DNA of 64,000 nt from Acanthosoma haemorrhoidale. Its lineage: Eukaryota > Arthropoda > Insecta > Hemiptera > Acanthosomatidae. The stretch is from positions 121,869,827-121,933,826 of the forward strand of contig OV884013.1 in assembly GCA_930367205.1 (NCBI GenBank). Reading direction: 5' to 3'. Positions 11,138 to 24,700 of the stretch are shown piece after piece. Below the pieces are notes generated by a model, which was given only the letters and a program-made list of their open reading frames with translations, searched no databases and had not been told where the DNA came from. The position numbers and the translations under genes are program-made. Within the stretch, counting starts at the first letter, position 1. Every line of letters starts with the position of its first letter.

Positions 11138-11579
11138 CCTATCCAACCACCCTAATCCCCAGTGATTGCACTGCACCACTCATCCCTATAAACCTCCTCG
11201 GAGACTAAAACGGCAGTGGTCTCGTGATCTGCGCTAAATGCGTAGCAGTGGGAGTCCTGGCAATGGGCAGTTTCTCCAAACATGTCCTGAGCGTATGTGG
11301 CTCTCGCGCTCTTGTTCAGGCTCTGCTCGCTCTTATCCAGTGACGTGGCTGACGGAGGAGCATGGGGGATTTCCCAAGACTCCGCTTCCTCTTCGCACGC
11401 GAGGGAGGTGACAGCCATGTGGATTTGGGGGACCTCTGGACTGTTTGTAAATATTGTATGAATGAGCGAGTGAACGAAAATGTAAATATGTTATGAATAA
11501 GCTCATTTACCACAATACTTATTGCCCAATGAGGCAGATTGTAATTTTATCTTAATAAAGTTATTTTATTAATTAATTA
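11138..11579 (+). mobile_element. Jockey-like LINE, 5'-truncated 3' tail (copy 1)
   Basis: This is the non-coding 3' end of the LINE family represented best at 34449-35373 and 16617-17301. It starts at ccaaccaccctaatcc and ends with aataaagttattttatt. A 10-bp target duplication, aatgaactaa, lies at 11128-11137 and 11580-11589. No reverse transcriptase remains. Confidence 0.87.
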
Positions 11580-11823
11580 AATGAACTAATAGCTTAAAGG
11601 TACAAACTAGTCAAGCACTCCACGCTCTTAAAAGCGCATCTAGCACTCTTAAAATATTAAGTTACAACCAAAGAAAGTAAAAATATAGAGAAAACGGTCA
11701 ACTGTCAATAATATAAGGCGTCAATTAAAAAATCATTTAAATTCCATGTTTGTATCTTTTGCTGGTTGATTTATTTCGCAAATAGCAAGTCAATCTGTTT
11801 CTCTTCCTACAATAATAATAATA

Positions 11824-12140
11824 CTTCTTTATCGTGCTAAAATTACAATCTGCCTTATTAGACAATAAGTAATTGTGATAAATGATCTCATTCATACAAT
11901 ATTTACAATTTTTCATTCACTCGCTCATTCATACAGTATTTACAAACAGCCTTCCAAATCTACGTTGTTGTCGATTCCCTCGCATGCAAGAGAGAAAGCG
12001 GAGTCTTGGGAAGTACCCCACGCTCCTCCGTCAGGCGCATCACCGGATACGAGTCAGTGGAGGCTGACCAAGAGCGCGAGAGCCACATACGCTCAGGACA
12101 TGGTTAGAGAAACTGGCCATTGCCAGGACTCCCACTGTCA
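11824..12140 (-). mobile_element. Jockey-like LINE, 5'-truncated 3' tail (copy 2, inverted)
   Basis: This is the reverse complement of the same 3' tail, running from gctaaaattacaatctgcc to the cccactgt end. It lies about 245 bp from copy 1 in tail-to-tail orientation. No clean target duplication was found. Confidence 0.82.
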
Positions 12141-14174
12141 AGCATCTTCCCAATGTATTTATTCATGCATAAGCGACCTCAGCAGACCATTCTGTGATTC
12201 TCGACAGTAATTGCTCAGACAACATTCCAGGAGCATTCCAGGCCCTTGATAATGAGACAGTGTGTGAGCTGCTAAAATTACCTCTCATCGAATAACCCCA
12301 TTGTCTTGTGAGAGTACATTTCCGAAATAAAAACCCACAACCATAGTCAAACACAAACATATGATTTTTGGCACGCCTTTTATTATTAACAGTTTGACCG
12401 TTTTCACTATGTTTTGATTCAATGCAGTTATATTTAAATAATATTATATTATTAGAAAAAAAAATAAGGGTGTTAATGATTTGGTTGGTATGAATGTATA
12501 ATTATGTTGTCGGGAAATGGTTGAACAATTGTCGGAGGTGAACAATTGTTGGATTGTTGTAGTTAATAACATGGACCATGTTCCATGTAGGCGTTAATAT
12601 CTGACTCCATTTATTGATAGGAATGTGTCCCGACAAGACACTGTGTTCAGGATGAGGTTCAGAGGATCATAAAGAATAAGACCAGTTTTCAGAGTTCGGG
12701 CGAGAGATCGGCAGCATAATAAGTACAAGTCGTCAGAGGTCTGCTATAGGCTGTGTGGCAAGGTGCCGTCGTAGAGGTGTAGCATAGCGAGAGTAGATTA
12801 GCGGAAGGCTGAGTAGGCGTATCGCGACGGTGATAGCGGCTATCGGTATGTAGAGACTAGAAAAGAGTGAAGAGCGGGCCTACCAGGGGCCAAGTGCCCC
12901 TGGTGTCAAGTTACAAGTAGTGTGGCTCAGGAGACTAGGAAACAGAGTGTCTTTTTAGAGCGAAATTTACTGATATAAATATGGTAACCCCCTCCCTCGT
13001 GGAAGGCTGGGTCTGTCTGCCAGGGGTATGTTTTACGATACACAGGTGACCATTTCCTTTTAGTTTTATGACCGTTGGGGTAAAAGGGTGTGTTTTTTAT
13101 GGCTGCCGGAAGGGACTGAAGGTCTATTCTAATAGGGGTAAGTGTCCTTGCCCTAGGTTATATGGCAGTCAGGTGGCTAATTCTCTTAGGTTTATTGCCG
13201 TATCCTCGATCCTCTGTTACTTGTTTTTATCTCTGCCGATCCCTCTCTGATTTATTACCAGAAGTTACAGAGATTTGCATTTCTATTATAATACATTATG
13301 AATCAGAGTGTAGGGTAATTTACATATATAGTTAGCGGTTGCTACAATGTTTATAGGCTATTATCACTCGCAATATACAATTCATGGAGTTAGTGAAATT
13401 GTTAAGTAAGATCCAAACTATTTTTTAGCCACAACATAGCCTAACCTCTGATTAACTACTTTGAATAAAATAACTCTATTGCCCGTTTTGCTGATTTATT
13501 TTGACATCATAAAAAAAAATCTTATAAATGAAACATAATTTTTTTTTAGGTAGTTCTCATAAGAAGATAGTGCTATAATGTATTTGCCCCATAAGTCATG
13601 CCTCGCCTGACCTTTACTATGCGCAGTTCCTCAAGAACATAAATAATTAGCACCATATTATAGGGGGATTTGTTTTTTAAGTACTGTCAGTTAGGACGCG
13701 GGCAGCATTCGCTAACCACAGTCCCGTCGATCCACAGCAGGAGGAGATAGGTCCTCATGGGCGCTGACGTAAGAAGCGGGGAGAACCAGTCTTCCCCGAT
13801 CTAGAAGAGGCTACAACGGGAACTGCTGTCCGGGGCCTGGCTCCATCCATCCTAGCGGCATCTTATCTACACTCATCCATTACAAATTCTTAGAATAACA
13901 TAAAAATAGTTTTACCGCTAAACTTAACTGAAAAAGAGTACAAAATCAAAAAATGTGAATGTGTATAATAAATTACTTTAGTGTTTATCTAGAGCTCAGT
14001 CGTACATTCACACCACATCCATGCACTACTGTAAAATAACCTGTATATATTCTATTAATACCCAGACTAAACTAGTAATTTACAAATTGTTAGCAAACTC
14101 CATATCAGCTTACTAAGCACCTTAGTCAATCATACCTATAAACAATGGCGTCAAATAATTCAAAATAAGTTTCT
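12141..14174. other. Mixed stretch with two GC-rich patches of unknown origin
   Basis: 12600-13260 and 13690-13870 are much richer in GC than their surroundings, yet contain no frame I recognise. A perfect 9-bp hairpin with a 5-base loop (accaggggc / gcccctggt) sits at 12882-12904. The rest is AT-rich non-coding DNA. The GC patches may be old transposon pieces. Confidence 0.45.
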
Positions 14175-14190
14175 AATAATAATATTTGAC

Positions 14191-14862
14191 TCCAACTCGA
14201 CAAAAGGCTGACATGGAACCCACGCAGGAGGCTAAACAGACAAGAACTAAACATCCCATCTCTCAATAGCAAACAAATTACTAATCTATAAAGTTATACG
14301 TAAGCCAATCTGGACATACGGAATAGAGCTATGGGGGACAGCAAAAAAGTCGAAAATCAAGCGATGAATCAAAGGTCCTGAGAACAATAGTAAATGCCCC
14401 TTATTACGTCAGCAACAAAACCCTTCATAACGATCTGAATATACCCTATATTCTTGAACTCATCCCTTCCAAGTTCATGAAATTCCATAGTAACCTATCA
14501 CACCACTCTAATCCCCTAGCACAGTCATTGCACTGCACCACTCATCCCTATAATCCTCCTCGGAGACTGAAACGGCAGTGGTCTCGTGACCTGCTATAAA
14601 TGCGTAACAGTGGGAGTTTCTCCAATCATGTCCTGAGCGTCCGTGGCTTTCTCGCTCTTGGTCAGCCTCCACTGGCTCGTATCCGGTGACGCGGCTGACT
14701 TGGGTCTCTGGGCTGTTTGTATATACTGTATAAATGAGCGAGTGAATGAAAATTGTAAATATGGTATGAATGAGATCATTTATCACATTTACTTATTGCC
14801 CAATAAGGCATATTGTAATTTTATCATAATAAGGTTGTTGTTGTCTGAAAAAAAAAACAATA
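14191..14862 (+). mobile_element. Jockey-like LINE, 5'-truncated (copy 3)
   Basis: It starts in the RT-distal coding region (tcgacaaaaggctgacatgg), keeps scrambled pieces encoding IWTYGIELWGTAKK and NAPYYVSNKTLHNDLN, and ends in the conserved tail plus an A-rich stretch. A 16-bp target duplication, aataataatatttgac, is at 14175-14190 and 14863-14878. Internal deletions shorten both the coding part and the tail. Confidence 0.9.
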
Positions 14863-14878
14863 AATAATAATATTTGAC

Positions 14879-15640
14879 AAACCAATGTACACTACAATAA
14901 GTTGCACGAAATATCCACAACTCATTATAGTTTTGATATTTTAAAAGCGATAAAACACATATTTTTTTCTAAATTTAAATTTATGTGTATTTCAATGAAG
15001 ACTACTTATACTCAACAGCAGGGTATTTTTATTATGTAAATATTGGATAACTTAATATAGAAATAACTTAATCGACATTTTGTAATTATGGTTCACTTGC
15101 AAGTCCCAGTTTGCCTTATTTATTATTAATCAGAACGTCAAGATTTTCTTTTCCATACCTAACTCAATACAATAAGAAAATAATCGTTTGTATCCCAGAA
15201 AATTGATTAATTTTCCCCTCGTCGTTATTTTTTATTGTGATTGCATCATAATGCATCATAATCATCTGTTCAGCATCATCATCATGGCATAAAATAAAAC
15301 TAAAGTGGAATATATTGTCCATCTAAGTCAAACACGGGTTAAGCTAAAGTTTCGATAACCTATTGTATAATCAAGGTTTAAATTGGCAAAACACAGATTA
15401 CTGTTCTTTATAAAGATAATCTTAAAAGTTTATTAGTGACACGTAGAGCTGGAAATATTTCTGTATTGTAGCGTTGAGGCGGAGAAGCTGCTCTCAGTGG
15501 AAGTGTATGTAACTGGTGGAATAGCCTTAATTACAAGTAGAAAGTAGAGACTACAATATACAATAGATTTTGCTAACAATACTTTGTCAGAGCATTATAA
15601 AAGATGGTCTATGGCTCATGTTATTGTTTTCTGCTTTCAG
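14879..15640. other. Intron or upstream DNA before cadherin exon 1
   Basis: AT-rich, with no recognisable feature except the polypyrimidine tract and acceptor just before 15641. Confidence 0.5.
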
Positions 15641-15749
15641 ACCAAGTCCTACCTGTCCGCCACTGTCTATGTCGAGGATGTCAATGACCACGATCCTGTC
15701 TTCATCGACGCACCCTACGAGGTATACGTGGACGAGCTTACTCCCACTG
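15641..15749 (+). CDS. Cadherin exon 1 (tail of preceding EC repeat, start of R1)
   Basis: The acceptor ttttctgctttcag precedes an open frame of 36 codons plus one base, and the donor is gtgagt (phase 1). The peptide carries VEDVNDHDPVF, a calcium-binding EC linker in which the usual DNDN is DHD. It continues with YEVYVDELTPTG, the first strand of R1 with its XEX glutamate. The preceding exon is not visible, so the upstream intron is at least 15.6 kb if the window start lies inside it. This is the first exon I can support in the window. Confidence 0.9.
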
Positions 15750-18700
15750 GTGAGTAAATCCGAATGTTTGTTTCATTTCTCTACAGTTCGTGGAAGAATG
15801 ATTGCTTTGTGTGTATTCATTCGTTTTCAAATTTCATCAGAATGTCATTCTGAAGAATCTAATAGCTCAAATTTACAACTAGATTATGAGATCTACATTT
15901 ATAAATGCTTCGTTTAAAAGATTTAATTTTGAAAGGCAATTAATGAACCATTTTCTTTGTGCAACACAACAGGATCCTATCACATCATTCAAACGATTTC
16001 AATAAACGCGCCAGTTATTTTCTATGCTTTCAGGTCACGGGTATTTAGCCTGAAATCCAACCTTGGGAAAGAATTAATTTATTGCCTTAATTTTCACTGT
16101 CCTCTCTATACTCCAGCATAAGATATTAAAATTATTTTGAGAGGAACTCAACGATAATTAAAACAAAGGTCGAGTGGCGCCCATTTTTAAGTATATTGCT
16201 AATACAAGACAAATAAATCAATCAAATGACAAAAGTTATATTCTCAAAACAAAATTTAGCAGATAGAGGCAACAAAAATATGTTCGTTTAGAAGACACAA
16301 TAGGCCACTAATTCATTAGGTCTCTTTAGAATTGAAATACTATAAATTATATTCTATATTCTACAAGTACTATAAAAAGAGAATTTAAATATTACTATGT
16401 TAATATGTTTACTCAAGTAAAACAAAATTGTGATTTTTCATAACACTATAGACTCTGGAATGTGAAAAAATCTTTTTGCTAGGAAAAGGTACTTGTAACA
16501 TTTTGCCATCTGAGCACAGAATTATACTAGTATGCATCAATTCAATAATGCTTCAAAACCATATATTTTCATAGCACATTTCAGATGATACCATTCCATA
16601 TTTTAAAATATGATTTGTCCTGTCCACTAGTTTTGAAAAATTCTATTCCTCTTCCTGTTTCCGAGACAGTAAGGTATTTAGACTTCCATCTCGACAAAAG
16701 ACTGACATGGAACCCACACACGAGGCTAAAAAGACAGTACAGACTACTTCAAAGGAATAAGCCAATCTGGACATAAGAAATAGAGCTATGGTGGACAGCA
16801 AAAAAGTCGAACATCAAGCGTATCCAATCCTTTCAATCAAAAGCCCTGAGGACAATAAGTAAATACCCTTTATTACAGCAACAAAACTCTTCATAATGAT
16901 CTTAATATACCGTACATTCTACATTATACCCTACCCTTGCAAGTTCATGCAATTATCCTCAACCCTACAATCGTGTCAGTAGGAGTTCTGACAATGACCA
17001 GTTTTTCCAACCATGTCCTGAGCGTCTGTGGCTCTCGCGCTCTTGGTGAGCCTCCGCTGGCTCTTATCCAGTGACGCGGCTGACGGAGGAGCGTGGGGGA
17101 CTTTCCAGGACTCCGCTTCCTCCGTCGCACGCGTGGGAGGTGACAACCATATGGATGTGGGAGGTCTCTGGGCTGTTTGTATATACTGTACGAATGATCG
17201 AGTGAATGAAAATTGTAAATACGGTATGAATGAAATCATTCATCACAATTACTTATTGCCCAATGAGGCAGATTTTATCATAATAAAGTTGTTTATGTAT
17301 CAAAATATGATTTACAATCAATCATAATTTGATATTTTTATTTATTTTAAACAGTACAGGCCCTTTTTAGTTGAAATAGAGGTCACATTTTACAGAAAGT
17401 TTTAAGAGCTCATTGGAATAAAGATGTAGTAAATTAGTCATGAACAGAAAGCTTGCATAGGTTGACCATGATAGGGTATTAATCTGTAGATAATAGCCCA
17501 GCTAGCCCTAATTGGGATTGTGTGATTATCATTATTATCAATTCCATAGTGCATGAGTAGTGTAGATGATTAATATGAGGAAAGCAGGAAGCGCGCAGGT
17601 GCAGTACATGTTCGACCTCATGGAAGACCAGCCTTCGTTATTAATACCCCAAAGCTGTAATCTCACCTCCGACCGTAATCACCTTTTCACTTCAATCATT
17701 TCAATCAACATCCAAGCTCGCGTAACCTTGTTAGTTAGCGATGGTCTTACGCAATTCGTTCCACCAGTCGATTCGCATCAATCTATTCACGTCGTGGCCA
17801 GACATAACGATCGCTGTACGCTTTTCGTTCGTACTGGATCTAGGTTTGAAGAATGTCCTGATCACTTATCATTCCAACAGGCGTTCACATCTTTCTACTA
17901 ATTAATGATTCACAATCGTGTAACCGTCACTATCTGGCCAGAGTTTCTCCAGGCTCAGCCATCATTGACGATGAGATAAATTTTATTGTAATTATTGTAA
18001 GCAATGCGCTTTCACGCTGCCTGTATTGTTCTTACATCCGTTTTCGTAAATATTTATGACTACCGTCACAATTAACTCAAGTATCTTCCGCGTTATGGAA
18101 GAAAGTCTCTAAACCCTAACGATCGGTATAAATCGAATGAGTAAAAAATGGACAATAAGCTCCCCACCAGGAAGGATGTACCTTGAGGTAACACTAGGTG
18201 ACTTATTTAGATACCTGAATGGATGATAGAAAGATCAGGTACTTACCTAAGACGGTATCTAGAAGGCCTCATCCTTCCAAGTATCAGGTCTTACATCCGG
18301 AGTTAAATGCTTAGAGCAAAGTAAGAAACAAAACAAGCGAATCCTACTTACTTCGAGTAAAAACTAGTTGCTCATTTAAAAAAACCCTGCAGAACACTGA
18401 TCTGTAGCTTATTCCTCATTTAAAAAAAACCCTGCAGAACACTGATCTGTAGCTTATTCCTCATTTAAAAAAAACCCTGCAGAACACTGATCTGTAGCTT
18501 ATTCCTCATTTAAAAAAACCCTGCAGAACACTGATCGGTATCTTATTCCTCATTTAAAAAAACCCTGCAGAACACTGATCTGTAGCTTATTCCTCATTTA
18601 AAAAAACCCTGCAGAACACTGATCTGTAGCTTATTCCTCATTTAAAAAAACCCTGCAGAACACTGATCGGTAGCTTATTCCTGATTTAAAAAAACCCTGC

Positions 18701-21700
18701 AGAACACTGATCTGTAGCTTATTCCTCATTTAAAAAAACCCTGCAGAACACTGATCGGTAGCTTATTCCTCATTTAAAAAAACCCTGCAGAACACTGATC
18801 GGTAGCTTATTCCTGATTTAAAAAAACCCTGCAGAACACTGATCTGTAGCTTATTCCTCATTTAAAAAAAACCCTGCAGAACACTGATCGGTATCTTATT
18901 CCTCATTTAAAAAAACCCTGCAGAACACTGATCGGTAGCTTATTCCTCATTTAAAAAAAACCCTGCAGAACACTGATCTGTAGCTTATTCCTCATTTAAA
19001 AAAAACCCTGCAGAACACTGATCTGTAGCTTATTCCTCATTTAAAAAAACCCTGCAGAACACTGATCGGTATCTTATTCCTCATTTAAAAAAACCCTGCA
19101 GAACACTGATCTGTAGCTTATTCCTCATTTAAAAAAACCCTGCAGAACACTGATCTGTAGCTTATTCCTCATTTAAAAAAACCCTGCAGAACACTGATCG
19201 GTAGCTTATTCCTGATTTAAAAAAACCCTGCAGAACACTGATCTGTAGCTTATTCCTCATTTAAAAAAACCCTGCAGAACACTGATCGGTAGCTTATTCC
19301 TCATTTAAAAAAACCCTGCAGAACACTGATCGGTAGCTTATTCCTGATTTAAAAAAACCCTGCAGAACACTGATCTGTAGCTTATTCCTCATTTAAAAAA
19401 AACCCTGCAGAACACTGATCGGTAGCTTATTCCTCATTTAAAAAAACCCTGCAGAACACTGATCTGTAGCTTATTCCTCATTTAAAAAAACCCTGTAAAA
19501 CACTGATCTGTAGCTTATTCCTCATTTAAAAAAACCCTGCAGAACACTGATCGGTAGCTTATTCCTGATTTAAAAAAAACCCTGCAGAACACTGATCTGT
19601 AGCTTATTCCTCATTTAAAAAAACCCTGCAGAACACTGATCGGTAGCTTATTCCTCATTTAAAAAAACCCTGCAGAACACTGATCTGTAGCTTATTCCTC
19701 ATTTAAAAAACCCTGTAGAACACTGATCTGTAGCTTATTCCTCAACCTCTCACCTGGAGTCCATAACTATCTCTGCAATTGAGTCTTTACTGTTGTGAGA
19801 TGGTTAATTTTGGGAAGGATCAACATAAATTAAACTTCCATCAATACACCATGACTAAAGATTGTCTTGCGTGAATTGATTCTGATATTTAGGGAGATTG
19901 AAAAGTTTATCATTTTGATCTTGTGATCTCTCGCGCTCTTCGTCAGCCTCCGCTGGCTCGTATCCGGTGATGCGGCTGACCGAGGAGCGTGGGGGACCTG
20001 TCAAGACTCCGCTTCCTCCTTCGCACGCGAGGGAGGTGACAACCATGTGGACTTAGGGGGCCTCTGGGCTGTTTGTATATATAGTATGAATGAGCAAGTG
20101 AATGGAAATTGTAAATTGGTATGAACGAGATCATATAGCACAATTACTTATAGCCCAATCAGGCAGATTGTAATTTTATCATAATAAAGTTGTTAGAATG
20201 ATCTTGTGACCTTTATTTTTACTTATATTATATCCAAGTATATAATTAACCAATGACTTTTTCTTAGTTAGTACACTTTGGGGGGTTCGTTGTTTTGTTT
20301 TTCAAAACCAGAAACCCTTATTTTTAGACAGGTGTGTCTGTCTGCCCTTTAAGAGTTCTCTAGCTATTTTCCTGGGTGTTTTCCGTACTGAATATTTCCT
20401 CAAATATATTGTTCCTTCGGCCTCGAATGTGCCCCAGCAACATGTCGTCGTACATAACCTGCGGCCACTGATAATGATCTGTCTTCCAGGGCTCACCGTG
20501 TTCCGAGGTGTGCAGGCTGTCGACATGGACAAACCCAACACCCCCAACTCCGAGCTGATCTACACTCTGACGGGAGGTAACGCCGACGGGCGGTTCTCGC
20601 TGGAGATGACCGGCCAAAGGCCTGCCCTCGTGCTCAAGAGGCCGCTGGACTTCGACATCGGAGAGACCACCTTCAACCTAACGGTCACTGCGTCTGTAAG
20701 TACAAGTTTAAGGCTAGTCTTCGGTAGTTTTTGTTGCAATTCACTAGCTTAGTGGTTTAAATCAGATATATATTTGAGGAAAATCAAGAACGTGTAAAGC
20801 CATTTTGATTAATTTATTTTTCATTGATGCTTTTAGTAATCTTTCCAATTAACAATCAATATCAAAAATCTAAATGCCACTTATTGTAATAATAACGCAA
20901 ACAATTATTATTCCGTTATTTAATTTCTATTTACTTGAAATATTTTTTAAAAACATTGCATTGGCATAGTTATGAAGACTTTGACACACTTGGATTTGGC
21001 TCACAAAAGACAATACTAATTTAATATTCATTCAGTATGACCAGGCAACCCTTCTATAGTGCTTCACTTTCTGTGTCCTACTGTGCTGAAATACATAGTT
21101 GTGTCTAATCATGATAGGTTTCACTTAATTATATAGATCAAACCAACAGTACAAAACAGGTATACGTTAAGCAGGGGAAAGTTAGGCTGGAATGCCCCAA
21201 AAAATATTGGCAGTTCAAAATTAATTTTACGCTTCCCCTTGAATGATAAAATCGTACCTTATTCCAATATTTTACTTTTGTTTAAATATTAAATCTTTAG
21301 TTAACTTCACGTCAGTAGCAATATTTATTAACGACCAAATTATATACTTAAATAATTTAGTAAAGGGTGTCCCAGTATTAACGCAAGATTTAATTTAAAT
21401 AGAAAACACAGTTTTTAGTATTTTTGTTGTTATTTTTTATTGAATTATAAAGTAAATAGGATAGGGTTATTTATGGAATAACACATCAGGCAAATGGCCT
21501 CTACGACTTTGCTGGCACATACGCACTCTTTTGTCGAAATTTTCCATGACCATTTGGCATAAATGTGGTTGAATTTCATTGATGCAGCGTTTAATTTCCT
21601 CTTTTTATGCACGGGTGGATGTGGGCTTGTTGACATACACCTTTGACTTCAAATAACCCCATAAAAATAAATCTAAAGGTGTTAAATCACAAGATCTAGG

Positions 21701-24700
21701 GGGCCAATTCTGATCACCGAAACGATGGCATGTGGCACCATCTTGTTGAAACCACATATTGGCTACATCAATATCATCCAATTTCGGCACAAAGAACTGT
21801 GTTATCATGTCGCGATATCGAGCATCAGTAACACTCACTGCTTGACCAGCCTCATTTTCAAAAAAGTATGGTCCAATGATGCCTCCAACCCAAAATCCAC
21901 ACCAAACAGTGACACGTTATGGATGCATTTAATTTTCAACAGTCACATGTGGGTTTCACCCTAAATGCGACAATTTTGTCGATTAGCAAAGCCATCAAGA
22001 TGAAAATGTGCAGTCCATATTTTGTATGAAACTGCGGCCGCCAAACTTTCATTATTTTTGAGATAATGTTCAACAATAAAGACAGGCCGTAAAGATTGGT
22101 ATGGTCACTGTGCTCCAACTTCCCTATTCGCCCGATCCACTGCGACTTTTTTTTTTATTCCGCCAAACGTTGAAGGATTAAAGATAAAAACAACAGAAGC
22201 TCTGTCTGGCATCACAAAAGAGGAATTTTAAAAAGGTTTCGAACAGTAGAATAATTGTATTGACTTCAATGGAGAGTATTTTGAAAGAGGTTTTTGTAAG
22301 AAAAAAATTAATTAAATCACTTAGTACAAAAATAGTTCGGTTTCTTTCGAGCACGCGCTCCGTATGTCTTATTCTCAAATTAGCTATCACTTGTGATCTC
22401 CATTAGGTGTTACCTAAGCTCTGTTTTTGGGTTTTATGGTTATTTATTGACCGGGATCATTCCTCATCCCATCGTCCTTTGCTTTTATCAGTATCCCGAT
22501 GTTAGGTATTCTCTTCATACCTAATTATACTATTTTATTTGAGCTTTTTAATGAGATAATGTTTGGTGCTCATGTGTTGCTATGCTATTGAAAGTATGTT
22601 TTTTATTCCTGCAGGACGGAGGAAGCCCAAAAAGAAGCACCAGCACTCACCTCGTCGTGAAAGTGCAGGACAGCGACGACCTGAACCCCAAGTTCCCGAA
22701 GGACGTCTACAGGGCAAGAGTATCCGAGTATTATCCTATTACAGTGAGTAACCCTTACCTCTGTTATCCTATAACATTAGAAAGGTATGCTGCCTGGACT
22801 GGTTGCTCACTCACAATTTTATCCTTCATATTTATCAGCATTTCAAAAATCTCAATTTCAAAGATTTATGATATCTCGAAAATTGTTAAAATATAACTTA
22901 GTTTCTCGGGAGGGCATTCCTTAAATAAAGACGAATTCCAAGGAATGATATTCATAAATAAATTATTAAGAAATTAAAAATCGCACTAGTCAACTTTTGA
23001 GTAATAAATATATTTCTATGGGTTTTAGTTATATAATAGTTAATAATTAACATCAAACAATGAATACTAGGCATAAATTGAAGTCTTTACAAATAAAAAA
23101 ATGGCATAATGAAACATGAAATTAGTTAATTGCGGGATTTAATAAGCATTGGAGGAGCAGCTGTTCTATAAACCTATATAAATAAAGTAAGAAACAAGAC
23201 TAGACTCATCACAATAATTTCCTACTTTCATATAGTAGTTTCAGGTCGAGTCATAAGTAACTTCCGATGCAGCTAAGTAGAATCTATTGTTCGTATCTAC
23301 CCGCTATGAGTTACCATGACAACAAGTTTTTGTTTTCACTATATAGACGAGGCTTCAGTTAGTCTTTTGTCAACTATTTTGTGTGATACACGTTACGTTA
23401 AACTGTTTTTTATATCCTCTGAAATGGAGAGTCAAAAAGTACATATTCGTCGTGTTATGCTTTGGGAATTTAAACAAGGCAATAGTGCTAGGGCGACAGC
23501 TGAAAAAATATGCAGTGTATATGGTGAAGGACTAATAACTGACCAATTAGAAATTGGTTTATAAAATTCCGTTCTGGAATACGACCTTAAAAGACGAACC
23601 GAGGGCGGGACATCCTTCCGACTTTGACGAGAACCTTTAAAGGCAATATTAGAGCAAAATCCACGTCAATCAACAAGAGGTATAGCAGAAAGGTTGAATA
23701 CATCACAATCAACTGTTAACCACCACCCGGAGAAATTAGGGAAAGCCAGCAAGTTAGGAGTGTGGGTACCTCACAATCTCAGTGAACGGAATAAAGAAGA
23801 TCGCATGTCAATCGCCACAAGTCTGCTCTCACGGGTATAAATTGAGCCTTTTTTAAACAGGGTTGTAACAGGCGATGAAAAATGGGTTACCTATGACAAT
23901 ATAGTCCTCAAAGACAGTGGCTTGATAAGGATCAACCACCCCTACCAGATCCGAAAGCAAACATCCATGGCAAAAAGATTTTATTGTATGTATGGTGGGA
24001 TTGTCAAGGAATAATTCACCACGAGTTGCTGAAGTCCAAACCAACCACATTTTACAAGGAAGGAATTAATAAACTGCCAGGAAGATGGGAGAAGGTTATA
24101 GATAATAGTGGTGAATACATAATAAATTAATATAATTTTGTTATTTAATGAGAGCAAAATAAATGTCTGATAAAAAAACGGAAGTTACTTATGTCTCGAG
24201 CTAATATTTTAAATTAAATTCACATCAGTGTCACATTTCCTGTTTTTTTTTTAAAGGAAGAAATTTGAATTGATTTCGTTGTTTGTATAAGTTCTTCTTA
24301 GATAATTATCTTAAATTTCTTTATGCGTTAACCCCCGGATGTTTAGCTACAAACAAGGCAAGAGTTCACCAATGAAACGTAAATATTATTTAGACATTTA
24401 ATCGACAATTTCTTTAGCTCTTATAAATATTGAAACAGTTTAGTTTCAATTTTAGAAGCTTTGACGTAATACTGTGTCGAAAAGCTAGACATTTTCACAT
24501 AGTACAATACGTGAAAGTGGTACGTGTTACGACCACATCACCGCAAAATTTAGAGGTAAACTAACCAACAAACTACGAAACTGCATAGAAAGGCAGTTTC
24601 TACTATTTCATTTTGTGTTTTCTAACCCTTTTCTGGAAGCTAACCCTTTCCAGCCCCAATTCTTCATCTAAAGCAGTGGCAAGGCCCATATCCACAACTG

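Noticed and set aside
11152..11513. Minus-strand frames of 65-88 codons, with similar ones at 14508-14786, 16945-17246 and 19855-20143
   Set aside because: They fall in the non-coding 3' tail of the jockey-like LINE and recur only because the tail recurs.
11875..12210. 111-codon + strand frame
   Set aside because: Antisense to the inverted LINE tail (copy 2); the same reading appears in the minus-strand shadows of the other copies.
15570..15917. 115-codon frame overlapping cadherin exon 1
   Set aside because: Different frame from the EC-coding one, with no cadherin motif; it runs through both splice sites.
18371..19742. 44-bp periodic array as a CRISPR locus
   Set aside because: Whole units repeat; there are no unique spacers.
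23853..24050. 65-codon minus-strand frame
   Set aside because: Antisense to the mariner transposase.
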